Assembly (NCBI GenBank): GCA_903822185.1 | Contig: CAIJOA010000048.1 | Location: 62,001 to 126,000, forward strand | Origin: an uncultured Rhodospirillales bacterium | GTDB taxonomy: Bacteria > Pseudomonadota > Alphaproteobacteria > ATCC43930 > CGMCC-115725 | DNA length: 64,000 nt | Direction of reading: 5' to 3' | Notes under the pieces: model-generated | Told to the model about the DNA's origin: nothing | Database searches by the model: none | The model's input: the letters and a program-made list of their open reading frames with translations, nothing else | In this document: piece by piece, positions 20,460 to 29,012 of the stretch | How the letters are laid out: every line of letters begins with the position of its first letter | How positions within the stretch are numbered: the first letter of the stretch is position 1 | Made by a program: the position numbers and the translations under genes

Positions 20460-21686
20460 TTATTGCGCGGGACGGCTCGCGAGGCGCTGCGCTTTCACCT
20501 CGGAAATCGTCGGGTCGAGGTTGAAGACCTTCTTGGCGTTGCCGCCGAGAATGTTGCGCTTCGCCTGTTCCGACAGGAACGGCAGATCGTAAATCGTCGA
20601 GGGCAGGTCCATGTCCCAATGCGGATAGTCCGACGCGTACATCAGTTGCGTCTCGGCATTGATCATCTTGAAGGTGAGTTCCAGCGCCTCACGGTTATGC
20701 ACCATCTCCATCGGCTGGGTGGAGTAGTACATTTCGCGCATGTAATCGCTGGGACGGCGCTTGAGCAGCGGCACCTCGGAACTACGCATCATCCATTCGT
20801 TATCGAGGCGCTGCATCAGGAAGGGAATCCAGGCGAGGCCGCTTTCGACCCAGATGGTCTTGAGCTTGGGGAACCGTTCCGGCATGCCGTTGCACAGCCA
20901 GTTCGTGCAGTGAAGAATGTTGAACCAGGAAAAGCCCAGCGCGTGCACGGCGAGGAAGCGGTTGCACAGCGACATGCTTTGATCGCCGCCCCAGGCGAAG
21001 GCGCCGTGAAACACCAGCGGCAGGCCCATTTCCTCGATCAGAGCGTAGCTCTTCATATAGGCGTTGTCATAGACCGCCTTGTAATGCGGCGAGCAGATCG
21101 TGAAGCCGATGACGCCGGGCTTGCCGCCGAAATCCTTGACCATCTGATAGGTCGCTTCGGGATCGTTGATCGGCAGATAGAGCGATGATTTGATGCGCGG
21201 CTCGGCGGGAAGAATCTCTTCGCAGAGCCAGCGGTTATAGGCGCGCGACAGCGCGACTTCGACCTCGGCGCGCGGGGTCAGGCCGAGGCTGAGCATCGGC
21301 GTCGGGAACATGCAGACCTGGTCGATGCCGATCGCATCCATCCAGCGTTTGGTCAGGGTGATATCGCGATGCGGCGTCGGCGGCGTCTTTTCCTTGCGCC
21401 GGCCCGGATAGCGCGTCACGCGCCCGCCCAATTCCTGCGACGCGCCATTGGCGCCGGCAATGCCGCTGCCACCAAACCCCTGATACTTCGCCTGATCCCG
21501 CATCACCGGGTCTTCGATATAGTCGCAGATTTTGGCGAAAGAGGCCGTCTCGTAATGATGGCCGTCGATATCGGCGATAAAGAAATCCTCATACCGGCGC
21601 TGAATCGCCTGCTGCGTCGCGTGTTCCAGCATCGTCGTCGTATCGAATTCTTCGACCGACAAATCGCGGAAATTGACGGTATCCAT
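20460..21686 (-). CDS. divergent amidohydrolase-superfamily protein, tandem copy 4
   Basis: MDTVNFRDLSVEEFDTT...DIDGHHYETASF...FHGAFAWGGDQ...ASDYPHWDMDLPSTIYDLPFLSEQAKRNILGGNAKKVFNL; start placed at 21686. Confidence 0.9.
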   Translation of the reverse strand: MDTVNFRDLSVEEFDTTTMLEHATQQAIQRRYEDFFIADIDGHHYETASFAKICDYIEDPVMRDQAKYQGFGGSGIAGANGASQELGGRVTRYPGRRKEKTPPTPHRDITLTKRWMDAIGIDQVCMFPTPMLSLGLTPRAEVEVALSRAYNRWLCEEILPAEPRIKSSLYLPINDPEATYQMVKDFGGKPGVIGFTICSPHYKAVYDNAYMKSYALIEEMGLPLVFHGAFAWGGDQSMSLCNRFLAVHALGFSWFNILHCTNWLCNGMPERFPKLKTIWVESGLAWIPFLMQRLDNEWMMRSSEVPLLKRRPSDYMREMYYSTQPMEMVHNREALELTFKMINAETQLMYASDYPHWDMDLPSTIYDLPFLSEQAKRNILGGNAKKVFNLDPTISEVKAQRLASRPAQ

Positions 21687-21723
21687 AGGCAAAGGGACTT
21701 CCTCCGGATGAGTGGTCGGCGGC

Positions 21724-22068
21724 TTAGCTGTCGGCGGTATCAGCGTCTTCGGGTTGGCGTTTGCCGACGGTGGACCAGGATTGCCACAAGGCGAGATCGA
21801 ACAGCGGGACATTCACGCCTTCGAGCATCGCGGTGCAGCCGATCATCACGTCGGTCGCGGTAATGCCGCTATTACGGGCGAAGGGACGCGGCGGATTACC
21901 CACCTGCGCCTTTGCCGCATAGAGACGGACGACGCTGGCAAACAATTGGCCCAGCGAATCGTCCGGCACGTCACCCAATTTGTCTTCTTCGATCACTTCG
22001 GCAAAGACCGCCGCGATGTCACTCGCGAGTTCGGCGATCTTCGCTTTGCGATCGTCAGACGTTGACAT
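21724..22068 (-). CDS. small helical protein paired with Rieske ferredoxin (copy 2)
   Basis: MSTSDDRKAKIAELASDIAAVF...LFASVVRLYAAKAQ...GITATDVMIGCTAMLEGVNVPLFDLALWQSW; shares LYAAKA / TATxxxxxCxAM / LFDxAxW pattern with 10539-10898. Confidence 0.75.
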   Translation of the reverse strand: MSTSDDRKAKIAELASDIAAVFAEVIEEDKLGDVPDDSLGQLFASVVRLYAAKAQVGNPPRPFARNSGITATDVMIGCTAMLEGVNVPLFDLALWQSWSTVGKRQPEDADTADS

Positions 22069-22420
22069 ACACGGCCCCGTTTTTCTCGACGACGTTGAAT
22101 TTCTGCAGGCGAATGCGCTTGTCGCAGACATTGACCCCGTCCTCGAGATGGAACTCGTAGGCGTGCCAGGGGCAGACAATATGCATGTCGTTCTTGTCGT
22201 AGTCTTGCTGCAGGAACGTGCGATCCGGCGCAATGATGTCGAGAACCGCGGGCATCCGCACACCCTCGCAGACCGGGCCACCCTGATGCGGGCAATGGTT
22301 GCGATAGGCGTAATATTTGCCGCCGTGGCGGATGACGCCGATTTCGACCTCGCCGGCCGTGATCACGCGCACGCCGCCTTCGACAATCTCGCCGTCCTTG
22401 CACACCAATACTTCAGACAT
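22055..22420 (-). CDS. Rieske [2Fe-2S] ferredoxin (copy 2)
   Basis: MSEVLVCKDGEIVEGGVRVI...NHCPHQGGPVCEGVRM...HIVCPWHAYEFHLEDG. Confidence 0.93.
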   Translation of the reverse strand: MSEVLVCKDGEIVEGGVRVITAGEVEIGVIRHGGKYYAYRNHCPHQGGPVCEGVRMPAVLDIIAPDRTFLQQDYDKNDMHIVCPWHAYEFHLEDGVNVCDKRIRLQKFNVVEKNGAVYVNV

Positions 22421-22568
22421 AGTGCTTCCGTCCCTTTCGATGTCGCCGTGAATTTTTCTGATAGTAGCGTCCTCCCGCGGCGTTTGCCCATATGTTTCGC
22501 CGGGCTATTTCCTGCCGGGCACAGAACGAATGTGCACAATGCTGCGGTTGCGAAAGCTTTTCAGGACC

Positions 22569-23618
22569 TTAGTCAGTCATGACATAGGTGTTGAAGACAT
22601 GTTTGCCGGTGCGCGACGGGAAGCCGCCCCGCACCGCACCCGCGCGCTGATCCTGATAGATCGTTGCCATCTGGGGGCTGAGCGGACGTGAATTCGGCAT
22701 CGACAGCCACATCCGCAGCAGATGCCGCTTGCGGTCTTCCTCGGGCCAATCCTCGAACGCGGTCCGGGAATGAAAGCAGATGTGATTGTTCACGAGCTGT
22801 AGATCGCCCGGCTGGAACATCATCGAGAAATTGAATTCCTCGCTGTTGGTCAGTTCACTGACCAAAGCCTGGGCTTCGATCTGCGCCGGGGTAAAGCGCG
22901 GCACCTCGGGGAAGGCCTGGGCATTCTTGATCTGCAATTCGACGAAGCGGCAGCAGAAATGGCCGTCGCATTCGCTGAAGACCGGCTGCTGGTAATAAGG
23001 TTTCTGGTCCGGCCCTTCTTGCCGGTTCCAGCTCCAAGTGAAAGGCTGATACAGCACCTCGAGCAGATCGGGCCGTCGCCGGGCGATTTCGTTCCGCACG
23101 GCGACCGAGCTGGCGAGCTTGCTGAGGCCGCCGCTTTTGGCGACATGGAGGACGAACAATCCGGTCACGTCGCAGGTGTCTGTATGGAAGCTAAGCCGTT
23201 GATTTGATTGATAGCCGCGCCCGGCGGCGCTGTCGGTCTGGACGCCGAAATCCTTGACGTCGCCGAGGAGATCACCGACCCGGCTTTGCGAGCGGGCGGT
23301 GCCGATATGCTTGCCCATTCCCCAATAGATCAGCCGCAGATCGTCCTTGCTGTAACGGGCATAGGGAAACCCGCGAAAAAGCTGCAAGCCGCAGCCTTTT
23401 TCGAGCTGGTTGCGCGCCATTTCGAAGCAGCGTGCCACTGTGGGCAGCGGAAAATCGTCGCGTTCCAGCGTTTCGAGCGTCTTGCCGCGCGACCGCGCCG
23501 TGGCAAAGGCCTGTTCGATCTCGGCGATTTCGGCGGGACTCCAATCGTGAATCCATTCGGTGGATTTCACCAGGTCGGGGCCACGCCAATTGCTGGGGCC
23601 CTCAATGATCCGCGCCAT
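22569..23618 (-). CDS. TauD/TfdA-like Fe(II)/2-oxoglutarate dioxygenase
   Basis: MARIIEGPSNWRGPDL...LSFHTDTCDVTGLF (HxD)...NNHICFHSRTAFEDWPEEDRKRHLLRMWL (distal H/R). Confidence 0.88.
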   Translation of the reverse strand: MARIIEGPSNWRGPDLVKSTEWIHDWSPAEIAEIEQAFATARSRGKTLETLERDDFPLPTVARCFEMARNQLEKGCGLQLFRGFPYARYSKDDLRLIYWGMGKHIGTARSQSRVGDLLGDVKDFGVQTDSAAGRGYQSNQRLSFHTDTCDVTGLFVLHVAKSGGLSKLASSVAVRNEIARRRPDLLEVLYQPFTWSWNRQEGPDQKPYYQQPVFSECDGHFCCRFVELQIKNAQAFPEVPRFTPAQIEAQALVSELTNSEEFNFSMMFQPGDLQLVNNHICFHSRTAFEDWPEEDRKRHLLRMWLSMPNSRPLSPQMATIYQDQRAGAVRGGFPSRTGKHVFNTYVMTD

Positions 23619-23762
23619 ATCTTCCTCCAAACCGGCTTGTTGGGCCGGACGTTACGCTGTCGTTTTTCCCGAGTCCATGCGGGCCGAAAATCGGTTAGGC
23701 TTCGCCCTGCCCACCAAGGGCGCGAAAACACGACCCAAGAGTCGGACAACGGGGGAACGGAT

Positions 23763-24725
23763 ATGAAGCATCAACGGACCTGGGGCGCGGCCATCGCCCT
23801 TCTGCTGGCTGTGAGCGCGACCAGCGCGACGGCCGCCGACAAAATCCGCCTCGGCAAAGCCAATTCCAACGGCTGGACCTTCATCCCCGCCGATATCGGC
23901 ATGTCCGAGGGCATCTTCGCCAAATACGGCATCGAGCTGGAAATCGCCGGCCTCGCCGGGGACGCCAAACTGCAGCAGGCGCTGATCGCCAACGCCCTCG
24001 ACATCGCGCTGGGCAGCGGCCCGTCGATGGCCTTCGTCGCCAAGGGCGCGCCGGTCACCACGGTCGCCGCTTATGCCGGCGAGCCGCGCCAGATCGCGAT
24101 CATCGTCCTGCCCGATTCGCCGATCCACAAGATCGCCGACATGAAAGGCAAGACACTGGGCATCTCGACCGTTGGTTCGCTGACCGAATGGCTAGGCGGC
24201 CAGATGGGCGTGCAGGAAGGCTGGGGCAAGGACGGGGTGAAGACGCTGCCGCTGGGCGACAACGACGCCAATCTTGCCGCGCTGCGCACCCATCAGATCG
24301 ACGGCATGCTGGCCGCGACCGAGGTCGGCTATCAGCTCGAGGAAAAGAAGATCGGGCGTAATTTCATGAGCATGGAAAAATACGCGCCGCATTTTCATGC
24401 CCACGTGATCTTCGCCCGTCAGGAATTGGCCGAGCAAAAGCCCGACGTGGTCGAACGTTTCCTCAAAGGTTTTTTCGCCTCGATCGCCTTCATGAAGACG
24501 CACCGCGAAGAGACCTCGAAGCTCGCCGCAAAATTCCTGCATGAAAGCGTCGAGATAGCCGACAAGACCTACGACCATGAAATCTCGATGCTGGAAACCG
24601 ACGGCCATTTCGATCCCAAAGCGATCGAGGTGCTGAAAACATCGTTCGTCGATATGGGCATCCTCAAGGAAAAGCCCCGCGACGATCAGTTGTTCACGAC
24701 CAAGTTCGTGCCGGTAAAGCCGTGA
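23763..24725 (+). CDS. SBP-01, NitT/TauT-type ABC substrate-binding protein
   Basis: Sec signal + ADKIRLGKANSNGWTFIPADIGMSEGIFAKYGIELEI..GDAKLQQALI..LGSGPSMAFVAKG..DSPIHKIADMKGKTLGISTVGSLTEWL.. Confidence 0.95.
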   Translation: MKHQRTWGAAIALLLAVSATSATAADKIRLGKANSNGWTFIPADIGMSEGIFAKYGIELEIAGLAGDAKLQQALIANALDIALGSGPSMAFVAKGAPVTTVAAYAGEPRQIAIIVLPDSPIHKIADMKGKTLGISTVGSLTEWLGGQMGVQEGWGKDGVKTLPLGDNDANLAALRTHQIDGMLAATEVGYQLEEKKIGRNFMSMEKYAPHFHAHVIFARQELAEQKPDVVERFLKGFFASIAFMKTHREETSKLAAKFLHESVEIADKTYDHEISMLETDGHFDPKAIEVLKTSFVDMGILKEKPRDDQLFTTKFVPVKP

Positions 24726-24743
24726 CAGCTGCTTCCTTATCAT

Positions 24744-24824
24744 CGTCATTCCCGCGAAAGCGGGAATCCATGGCAACCACACGCCGCATTGTTGGATGGA
24801 CCACCGTTTTCGCGGGGGGTGACG
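24744..24824. repeat. Palindromic repeat family D, copy 1
   Basis: cgtcattcccgcgaaagcgggaatccatgg...ttggatggaccaccgttttcgcggggggtgacg; inverted arms; also at 28828 and 49962. Confidence 0.85.
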
Positions 24825-25766
24825 ATGTTTTTGTTGGGTCTAGTAACGCTCATCTGCATCGCATCACCCGCCCATGCCGCCGACAAGCTGATCGTCGGCA
24901 AGGCGGCGAATGCCTGGACCTTCATTCCGGTGAATGTCGGTGTCGAGGTCAGCACCTTCGCCGCGCAAGGCGTCGAGGTCGAAATCGTCAATCTCGCTAG
25001 CGACGCGAAGTTGCAGCAGGCCCTCGTCGCCGGCAGCGTCGATATCGGCGTCATCGGCGGCCCGACCATGGCGCAATCGGTGCGCGGTTCGCCGGTGCTG
25101 GCGGTCGCCGCCTTCGCGCGCGAGCCGCGCAACATGGCGATCATCACCGTTGCCGATTCGCCGATCCGTCAGGTCGCCGACCTTAAGGGCAAGCTGCTGG
25201 GCGTGCCGGGCACCGCGTCGCTGACCGAATGGATGGCACGGCGGGTCGCGTTGGTCGAAGGCTGGGGCAAGGACGGCGTGCGCACAGTTTCATTGGGCGG
25301 GTTCGACGCCAATCTCGCGGCGCTGAAGACGAAGCAGACGGATGCGATGGTGACTGCCACCGAGATCGGTTACATGCTCGAGGCACGCGGCGAAGGCCGG
25401 ATCGTCACCGTCCTCGGCGCCTATGCACCGCAATTCCACGCCCATGTGATCGTCGCCCGCAATCAGGTCGTGGCCGAACATCCCGACAGCGTCGCGCGTT
25501 TTCTCAAAGGCTATTTCGACGCCATCGCTTTCATGAAAAAGAACAAGGCGAAGACCACGGAAATCGCCATGGGGCTGCTGAAGCTGGACGAAGCGGTGAT
25601 GAACCGCGCCTATGACGAAGAGATCGGCATGCTGCAGGATGACGGGCATTTCGATCGGCAGGCCGTCGATGTCCTCAAGCAATCCTTCGTCGATATGGGA
25701 CTGCTGCCCGACATACCGCGTGACGATCAGATTCTGACGACACGCTACGAACCGATGCGCCCCTAA
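24825..25766 (+). CDS. SBP-02, NitT/TauT-type substrate-binding protein
   Basis: MFLLGLVTLICIASPAHAADKLIVGKAANAWTFIPVNVGVEVSTFAAQGVEVEIVNLASDAKLQQALVAGSVDIGVIGGPTMAQSVRG; start abuts repeat D1. Confidence 0.93.
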   Translation: MFLLGLVTLICIASPAHAADKLIVGKAANAWTFIPVNVGVEVSTFAAQGVEVEIVNLASDAKLQQALVAGSVDIGVIGGPTMAQSVRGSPVLAVAAFAREPRNMAIITVADSPIRQVADLKGKLLGVPGTASLTEWMARRVALVEGWGKDGVRTVSLGGFDANLAALKTKQTDAMVTATEIGYMLEARGEGRIVTVLGAYAPQFHAHVIVARNQVVAEHPDSVARFLKGYFDAIAFMKKNKAKTTEIAMGLLKLDEAVMNRAYDEEIGMLQDDGHFDRQAVDVLKQSFVDMGLLPDIPRDDQILTTRYEPMRP

Positions 25767-25778
25767 CGAGGATAACCC

Positions 25779-26735
25779 ATGAATTTTCTGCGCCTGCTTC
25801 CTGTTTTCGGCATCGCCTTGATCGGCGCGGCTCCCGCCTTCGCCGCCGACAAGGTCCATCTCGGCAAAGCCGAGGCCGTGCCGCTGTCGTTCATTCCCGC
25901 CGATATCGGCGTCGAGAAGGGCTTCTTCGCCAAATACGGCCTCGATGTCGAAATCAGCGACATGGGTGGCGACGCGAAGCTGCAGCAAGCGCTCGCCGCC
26001 GGCAGTCTCGATTTTGGCATGGGCAGCGGCCCGTCGATGGCCTTCGCCGTCAAAGGCTCGCCCTCGATCGCGGTCGCCGCCTTTGCCGCCGAGCCGCGTA
26101 ACATGATCGTTCTGGTCAACGCCGATTCACCGCTGAAGACGGTGGATGATTTGAAAGGAAAATTGATCGGCGTCTCCAGCAAAGGATCACTGACCGACTG
26201 GCTGGCCAACCGCATCGCCGTTCGCGAGAATTGGGAACCGGGCAGCATACGGACTTTGGGCCTCGGCACATTCGATGCCAGCTTCGCCGCCGTTCGCACG
26301 CATCAGACCGACGCCATGGTGACCGCCGTCGAGAAAGGCCTCCAGTTCGAGCAGCAGGGGATCGGCCGCATCCTGCTCGGCTTCGAAACCATCGCGCCTC
26401 ATTTTCATACCCATGTCGTGCTCGCGCGCCGCGCGCTGATCACCGAGAATCCCGATCTGGTCACGCGCTTCCTCAAAGGCTTCTTCGCCGCGATTCATTT
26501 CATGAAGACCAACAAGGACGAATCCGTCGCCATCGCCGCGAAGAACCTGCGTCAAGACCCGGCGGTGATGAGCCATTCCTATGATCGCGAGATCGCGATG
26601 CTGGAGAATGACGGCCATTTTGATCCTGAAGCGATCGCGCTGCTGAAAGAATCCTTTGTCGAGATGGGAACTCTGCCGGAAAAACCGAGAGACGATCAGA
26701 TGTTCGTCAGCACGTTCGTCCCGGTGAAGCCGTAA
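25779..26735 (+). CDS. SBP-03, NitT/TauT-type substrate-binding protein
   Basis: AADKVHLGKAEAVPLSFIPADIGVEKGFFAKYGLDVEISDMGGDAKLQQALAAGSLDFGMGSGPSMAFAVKG. Confidence 0.95.
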   Translation: MNFLRLLPVFGIALIGAAPAFAADKVHLGKAEAVPLSFIPADIGVEKGFFAKYGLDVEISDMGGDAKLQQALAAGSLDFGMGSGPSMAFAVKGSPSIAVAAFAAEPRNMIVLVNADSPLKTVDDLKGKLIGVSSKGSLTDWLANRIAVRENWEPGSIRTLGLGTFDASFAAVRTHQTDAMVTAVEKGLQFEQQGIGRILLGFETIAPHFHTHVVLARRALITENPDLVTRFLKGFFAAIHFMKTNKDESVAIAAKNLRQDPAVMSHSYDREIAMLENDGHFDPEAIALLKESFVEMGTLPEKPRDDQMFVSTFVPVKP

Positions 26736-26744
26736 AATTTAATC

Positions 26745-26816
26745 CGTCATTGCGAGCATAGCGAAGCAATCCAGTCTGTCCGCGCACTGGATTGCTTCGC
26801 TTCGCTCGCAATGACG
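26745..26816. repeat. Palindromic repeat family B, copy 1
   Basis: cgtcattgcgagcatagcgaagcaatccagtctgtccgcgcactggattgcttcgcttcgctcgcaatgacg. Confidence 0.92.
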
Positions 26817-26834
26817 CCTACTTTGGAGTGCCGA

Positions 26835-27791
26835 ATGAATCTTCGTTTTCGTGCTGCAATCCTCGGCATCGCGCTCATCGTCTCGAGCGCCGCAAATGCC
26901 GCCGACAAGATCCATGTCGGCAAAGCGATCGATGATAATTGGGTTTATGTCCCGGTCGATATTGCCGCCGAGAAAGGCTTCTACGCCAAATACGGCCTCG
27001 ACGTCGAAATCTCCCAGCTGTCGGGCGGCGCCAAACTGCAGCAGGCGCTGCTCGCCGGCAGCATCGATCTCGGTTTCGGCGGCGCGCAGGCGATGGCGCT
27101 TTCGGTCAAAGGTTCGCCGACCATCGCCGTCGCGTCCTTCGCCGGCGAGCCGTACAATTTCTCGATCGTCGTCGCGCAGGATTCGCCGATCAAGACGATC
27201 GCCGACCTTAAAGGCAAAGGGATCGGCTTTGCCACCAACGGCTCACTGCCCGATTGGCTGTCGCAGCGTTTCGCCATCGCCCAGGGTTGGGGCAAGGACG
27301 GTATGAAGCGCGTCACCACCGGCGGCGCGCAAGCGAGCAACGCGGCGGTGCAATCGCATCAGCTCGATTCGATGATGACGACGACCGAGCTGGGCCTGTT
27401 CCTCGAATCGAAAAAGCAGGGCCGCATCATCGTCGGCATGCAGGATTACGCCAAACATCTGGTGACGCAGGCGATCTTCGCACATACGCCCTTCGTCGAA
27501 GCGCATCCCGAATTGGTCGATCGCTATCTCAAGGCTTATTTCGCCACGATCGCCTGGATCAAAAGCCATAAAGACGAGACCAGCGAGATCGCCGCCCGCA
27601 TCCTGCATATGGACAAGGCGGTGATGGAGCGAACCTACGACGAAGAATTATTCATGCTCCCCGATGACGGGAGCTTCGATCCGGCCGGGGTCGAGATGCT
27701 GCGCGATTCCTTCGTCGAACTGGGCATTCTCGATAAGAAGCCGACCGAAGACCAGATTTTGACCAAGCGCTTTCTCCCTGTAAAACCGTAA
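26835..27791 (+). CDS. SBP-04, NitT/TauT-type substrate-binding protein
   Basis: MNLRFRAAILGIALIVSSAANAADKIHVGKAIDDNWVYVPVDIAAEKGFYAKYGLDVEISQLSGGAKLQQALLAGSIDLGFGGAQAMALSVKG; start at 26835 preferred (SD ggag). Confidence 0.93.
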   Translation: MNLRFRAAILGIALIVSSAANAADKIHVGKAIDDNWVYVPVDIAAEKGFYAKYGLDVEISQLSGGAKLQQALLAGSIDLGFGGAQAMALSVKGSPTIAVASFAGEPYNFSIVVAQDSPIKTIADLKGKGIGFATNGSLPDWLSQRFAIAQGWGKDGMKRVTTGGAQASNAAVQSHQLDSMMTTTELGLFLESKKQGRIIVGMQDYAKHLVTQAIFAHTPFVEAHPELVDRYLKAYFATIAWIKSHKDETSEIAARILHMDKAVMERTYDEELFMLPDDGSFDPAGVEMLRDSFVELGILDKKPTEDQILTKRFLPVKP

Positions 27792-27822
27792 CGATTTTGC
27801 ATTTCGGTTTCGGAGTTTTGTG

Positions 27823-28782
27823 ATGCGTGGATTACGGTGCGCGGCGCTCGCTTGCGCCATGGTGATGGGTATTTCGGCCGGCGCACATGCCACCGACACG
27901 GTGAAGGCCGGCAAGTCAGTCGGCTCTCTCTGGGCCTTCCTGCCGGTCGATGTCGGCATGGAAGAAGGCATCTTCGCCAAGTACGGCATCAATGTCGAAA
28001 TCAGCGCCCTCGGCAGCGGCCCGAAACTGCAACAGGCCCTCGCCTCGCAAAGCATTGATTTCGGCCTCAGCGCCGGGTCAGACATGGCCTTCGCCGTCAA
28101 AGGCTCGCCGATCCGCGCCGTCGCCGCCTTCGCCGAGGAACCGCGCAGCGTCGTCATCATGGTCAATGACGATTCGCCGCTGAAGACCGTCGCCGACCTT
28201 AAAGGCAAGCTGATTGGCATCCCCGGCCTTGGCACCGTCAGCGAATGGCTGATCTGGCACATGGCCATCGCCGAAGGTTGGGGCAAAGACGGCGTGAAGA
28301 TCGTGGCGCAGGGCGCGGTCGAATCGAACGTGGCCGCCATGCGCACCCATGCCATCGACGCCATGGCCGGCCCAGTCGAAGTCGGCTTCAATCTCGAAGA
28401 CAAGCATCAAGGCCGTATCCTTGTCCCGCTGGCGCAATATGCGCCGCATTTCCACGCCCATATCATCTTCGCCCAACAGACGCTGATCGCGCAAAAGCCC
28501 GACGTCGTCGATCGTTTCCTCAAAGGTTTTTTCGCCTCGATCGCCTTCATCAAGGCGAATAAGGAAAAGACCAACGAGATCGCGATGAAGACGCTGAACG
28601 AAAGCCATTCGATCGTCGATCGTACCTACGATTACGAAATCTCGATGCTGCTGTCCGACGGCAAGTTCGATCCGCAAGCGATCGATATCATCAAGAAGTC
28701 GTGGGTCGATCTCGGCATGCTGCCGACCCTGCCGAACGACGACCAGTTCATGACGACTCAGTTTTTGCCGGTGAAGCCGTAA
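27823..28782 (+). CDS. SBP-05, NitT/TauT-type substrate-binding protein
   Basis: VKAGKSVGSLWAFLPVDVGMEEGIFAKYGINVEISALGSGPKLQQALASQSIDFGLSAGSDMAFAVKG...MAGPVEVGFNLEDKHQGR. Confidence 0.95.
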   Translation: MRGLRCAALACAMVMGISAGAHATDTVKAGKSVGSLWAFLPVDVGMEEGIFAKYGINVEISALGSGPKLQQALASQSIDFGLSAGSDMAFAVKGSPIRAVAAFAEEPRSVVIMVNDDSPLKTVADLKGKLIGIPGLGTVSEWLIWHMAIAEGWGKDGVKIVAQGAVESNVAAMRTHAIDAMAGPVEVGFNLEDKHQGRILVPLAQYAPHFHAHIIFAQQTLIAQKPDVVDRFLKGFFASIAFIKANKEKTNEIAMKTLNESHSIVDRTYDYEISMLLSDGKFDPQAIDIIKKSWVDLGMLPTLPNDDQFMTTQFLPVKP

Positions 28783-28827
28783 GGAAAGTCCTGCTCGCCC
28801 GCGCCGATCACCGACAGCTTCCCTTCT

Positions 28828-28906
28828 CGTCACCCCCGCGAAAGCGGGGGTCCATGCCAACAACGAACTCGCTGCCTGATGGATTCCCGCTTTCGCGGGA
28901 ATGACG
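28828..28906. repeat. Palindromic repeat family D, copy 2
   Basis: cgtcacccccgcgaaagcgggggtccatgcc...tgatggattcccgctttcgcgggaatgacg. Confidence 0.85.
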
Positions 28907-29012
28907 AATGGAGCGCGACCCTTCCCTCACCTCGCCATGCGCGGAGAGGGTATCAAGTTTGATCGACAGCCACGGCTCCCTTTCGTATGTTGCCCACTTA
29001 GGGAGGAACAAC

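Noticed and set aside
16688-21686. Four tandem paralogs considered as assembly artefact
   Set aside because: The copies differ clearly throughout (start regions, DVDGHHFE vs DVDAHHYE, C-termini) with distinct intergenic DNA, so they are real paralogs.
22441-22560. Possible tRNA or small RNA in the TauD/Rieske gap
   Set aside because: No cloverleaf or other convincing conserved structure recognised by eye.
23208-24725. 505-aa ORF suggesting an N-terminally extended SBP-01
   Set aside because: Upstream part is antisense to the TauD-like gene; signal peptide begins at 23763.
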